A DNA stretch of 64,000 nucleotides, taken from contig NZ_LZSV01000017.1 of NCBI RefSeq assembly GCF_001665605.1, forward strand, positions 124,001-188,000. Reading direction: 5' to 3'. Below, piece by piece: positions 62,560 to 64,000 of the stretch. The notes below the pieces were generated by a model, which was not told the origin of the DNA, did not search any database, and saw only the letters and a list, made by a program, of their open reading frames with translations. Origin of the DNA: Mycobacterium sp. 852014-50255_SCH5639931 (GTDB taxonomy: Bacteria; Actinomycetota; Actinomycetes; Mycobacteriales; Mycobacteriaceae). The position numbers were made by a program, and so were the translations under genes. Every line of letters starts with the position of its first letter. Within the stretch, counting starts at the first letter, position 1.

Positions 62560-63309
62560 GTGCACGACCACCGGGGCGACTACGGAATCGACGGCTCGTT
62601 TCACACCGTCTCGGCGCGCTGGCAGGTGATAGGCATCGCCGCGCAGGCCGCCGGCCTGGCCGGGTGGGGCGCTATCAGCTGGGTGCGCGGCAAGCGGGTG
62701 CCGGCTGCGCTGGCAGCGACGTCGGCCATTGGGATCGCTTCTAGCGCAGCCCTTTACGCGTACGCGACGCGGGTCGGCAAGTTCGTCGTGTGGGACCGGG
62801 TGCTGGGCGACCTCGAGCTGCGGGGCGACGAAACGGTGCTCGACCTCGGCTGTGGGCGCGGTGCGGTGCTGCTCGCCGCGGCCAAGCGGTTGCCGAGGGG
62901 CCGGGCGATCGGCGTCGATCTGTGGCACGCCGACCAGACTGACAACTCCCCGGCCGCCACCCTGGCGAACGCGGCGCTGGAGCACGTCGCCGATCGCGTC
63001 GAGGTGCACACCGCCGACATGGCCGCCCTGCCCTTGGCCGACGACAGCGTTGACGTGATCGTCAGCAACCTGGCCATCCACAACATCGCGACGCGCGCCG
63101 GCCGGCGCAAGGCTCTCGACGAAGCGGTCCGGGTGCTGCGCCCGGGTGGGCGGCTGGCCATCGCGGACCTATGGGAGACGCGCCAGCATGCCGCGCACCT
63201 ACGGGAACTGGGTTGGCGAAACGTGCGGCGCCGCAACCTCGGCTGGCGCATGTACTACGGCGGTCCGTGGTTTTCCACGCGCCTGGTCACCGCGACGAAG
63301 CCGGGGTGA
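62560..63309 (+). CDS. Membrane-anchored class I SAM-dependent methyltransferase
   Basis: 249 residues from a GTG at 62560. Two N-terminal hydrophobic helices (about 20-75) are followed by a methyltransferase domain with VLDLGCGRGAVLLAAA near residue 93, the acidic GVDLWHAD, and DSVDVIVSNLAIHN. The type resembles other mycobacterial membrane-linked methyltransferases acting on lipids or quinones. No substrate is evident. The cyanase gene follows 53 bp later. Confidence 0.87.
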   Translation: MHDHRGDYGIDGSFHTVSARWQVIGIAAQAAGLAGWGAISWVRGKRVPAALAATSAIGIASSAALYAYATRVGKFVVWDRVLGDLELRGDETVLDLGCGRGAVLLAAAKRLPRGRAIGVDLWHADQTDNSPAATLANAALEHVADRVEVHTADMAALPLADDSVDVIVSNLAIHNIATRAGRRKALDEAVRVLRPGGRLAIADLWETRQHAAHLRELGWRNVRRRNLGWRMYYGGPWFSTRLVTATKPG

Positions 63310-63362
63310 GGACCGCCCGATCCTCACGGCACGCGTCGCCGCCGGCGTGCATGCTTGGGGCC

Positions 63363-63818
63363 ATGAACAGACACGAGATCACCGAGCAGATCGTCCTGGC
63401 CCGCCTGAGGCTCGGCCTGACGTGGCAGCAGCTGGCCGAGGCCATCGATCGGCCGGTGGTATGGACCACCTCGGCGCTGCTGGGCCAACACCCCATTCCC
63501 GCTGAGCTGGCAAGGATTCTCGCCGAGAAGCTGGACCTGGAGGAGTCGGTGGTGCCCGTGCTGGCGGCACCGCCCATGCGTGGGGGGCTGCCGACCGCCG
63601 TGCCGACCGACCCAACGATCTACCGCTTCTACGAGGCCCTGCAGGTTTACGGCGGCGCCATCAAGGAGCTGATCCACGAACAGTTCGGCGATGGCATCAT
63701 GAGCGCGATCAACTTCAGCGTCGACCTGCAGAAGAAATCGCACCCGTCCGGCGACCGCGTCGTGGTGACCCTGGACGGCAAATTCCTTCCATATCAATGG
63801 GTTTCGGCGGGTACCTGA
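63363..63818 (+). CDS. cynS: Cyanase (cyanate hydratase)
   Basis: 151 residues, near the usual 156. It converts cyanate and bicarbonate to ammonia and CO2. The N-terminal half is a helix-turn-helix-like bundle (LARLRLGLTWQQLAEAI). Catalytic residues are visible as Arg88 and Glu91 in TIYRFYEALQVYG and Ser114 in GIMSAINFSVDL, offset by eight from E. coli Arg96, Glu99 and Ser122. No carbonic anhydrase or cyanate transporter is adjacent. The patatin gene starts one base after its stop. Confidence 0.96.
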   Translation: MNRHEITEQIVLARLRLGLTWQQLAEAIDRPVVWTTSALLGQHPIPAELARILAEKLDLEESVVPVLAAPPMRGGLPTAVPTDPTIYRFYEALQVYGGAIKELIHEQFGDGIMSAINFSVDLQKKSHPSGDRVVVTLDGKFLPYQWVSAGT

Positions 63819-63819
63819 A

Positions 63820-64000
63820 ATGGCCGCCGAGGCGAAGCCGGTAGACCTCGTTCTCTCCGGCGGCGGCGTGAAGTTCATCGGCCTGGTCGGCGCGGTCGCC
63901 GCGCTCATGGATGCCGGCTACTCGGCCTATCGGGTGTCGGGTGTTTCGGCCGGATCGGTGGTCGCGGTGATCTCGGCGGCCGCGTCCAACGGGGATCAAC
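63820..64000 (+). CDS. Patatin-like phospholipase, cut by the right edge
   Basis: Only about 60 N-terminal residues are present. VDLVLSGGGVKFIGLVGAVA is the oxyanion-hole GGGxK(R) motif and VSGVSAGSVVAV the GxSxG nucleophile elbow of patatin/PNPLA lipases, which hydrolyse acyl lipids with a Ser-Asp dyad. The start ATG is one base after the cynS stop, so the two genes are probably co-transcribed. The catalytic Asp is beyond the window. Confidence 0.88.
   Translation, partial: MAAEAKPVDLVLSGGGVKFIGLVGAVAALMDAGYSAYRVSGVSAGSVVAVISAAASNGDQ

Noticed and set aside
1..64000. CRISPR arrays, insertion sequences, integrases or prophage genes
   Set aside because: None seen: no regularly spaced repeats, transposase or integrase motifs, or phage structural genes.

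Overview
The window is high-GC actinobacterial DNA and is clearly from a Mycobacterium, most likely a slow-growing non-tuberculous species. The evidence is a PPE protein, an LpqN lipoprotein, a mycolic-acid cyclopropane-synthase-type methyltransferase, a deazaflavin-type oxidoreductase, three P450s including a close CYP125 relative, many GTG starts and 4-nt ATGA/GTGA overlaps. From memory, several blocks match M. tuberculosis loci: a Rv0565c-like monooxygenase with Rv0566c (YajQ), Rv0583c-Rv0585c (lpqN, GH92 mannosidase, large membrane protein), galT-galK and recD-recB-recC (Rv0629c-Rv0631c). These identities come from recall, not from a search.

Layout. 1-2.9 kb: truncated flavin monooxygenase, a RES/Xre-type toxin-antitoxin pair with a strong inverted-repeat operator, yajQ. 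2.9-5.6 kb: tRNA-Tyr followed by a small island (PPE gene plus two related 4-Cys secreted proteins) whose far end carries a degenerate copy of the tRNA 3' end, as expected for a tRNA-targeted insertion. 5.6-8.5 kb: DMT exporter, SDR, diacylglycerol-kinase-like protein. 9.0-15.2 kb: a four-gene operon encoding a FAAL-ACP-thioester reductase, a ferritin-like putative diiron protein, an epoxide-hydrolase-type alpha/beta hydrolase and an FNR/2Fe-2S reductase. It looks like an uncharacterised lipid-modifying pathway. 15.3-23.4 kb: a metal and redox neighbourhood with an Nramp-like importer, CDF exporter, His-rich membrane peptide, two Cys/His secreted peptides each behind a TACCC-N5-GGGTA copper-type operator, a DUF523/TudS-like protein, a two-domain rubrerythrin lipoprotein and a coupled P-type ATPase.

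23.5-34.8 kb: hydrolases, a lipoprotein, three P450s, a FAD monooxygenase, an MFS transporter and an NYN-LOTUS protein. 34.8-41.6 kb: FUSC membrane protein, divergent galT-galK-Mut7-C operon, zinc-finger/PAS-ANTAR pair, DDN-like oxidoreductase. 41.7-47.6 kb: lpqN, exported GH92 glycosidase, and a membrane protein with a kinase-like middle. 47.7-51.2 kb: methyltransferase, TVP38-type membrane protein, and a DUF2235 hydrolase with a single-HKD phospholipase-D-fold protein. 51.2-59.5 kb: recC-recB-recD operon on the minus strand. 59.7-64 kb: acyltransferase, SRPBCC protein, mycolate-modifying methyltransferase, nitroreductase, membrane-anchored methyltransferase, cyanase, and a patatin-like gene cut by the right edge.

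No rRNA, CRISPR array, insertion sequence, integrase or prophage structural gene was seen. The best candidates for undescribed biology are the 9.0-15.2 kb lipid operon, the copper-box secreted peptides near 18.1-18.9 kb, the rubrerythrin-ATPase pair, and the tRNA-flanked PPE island.
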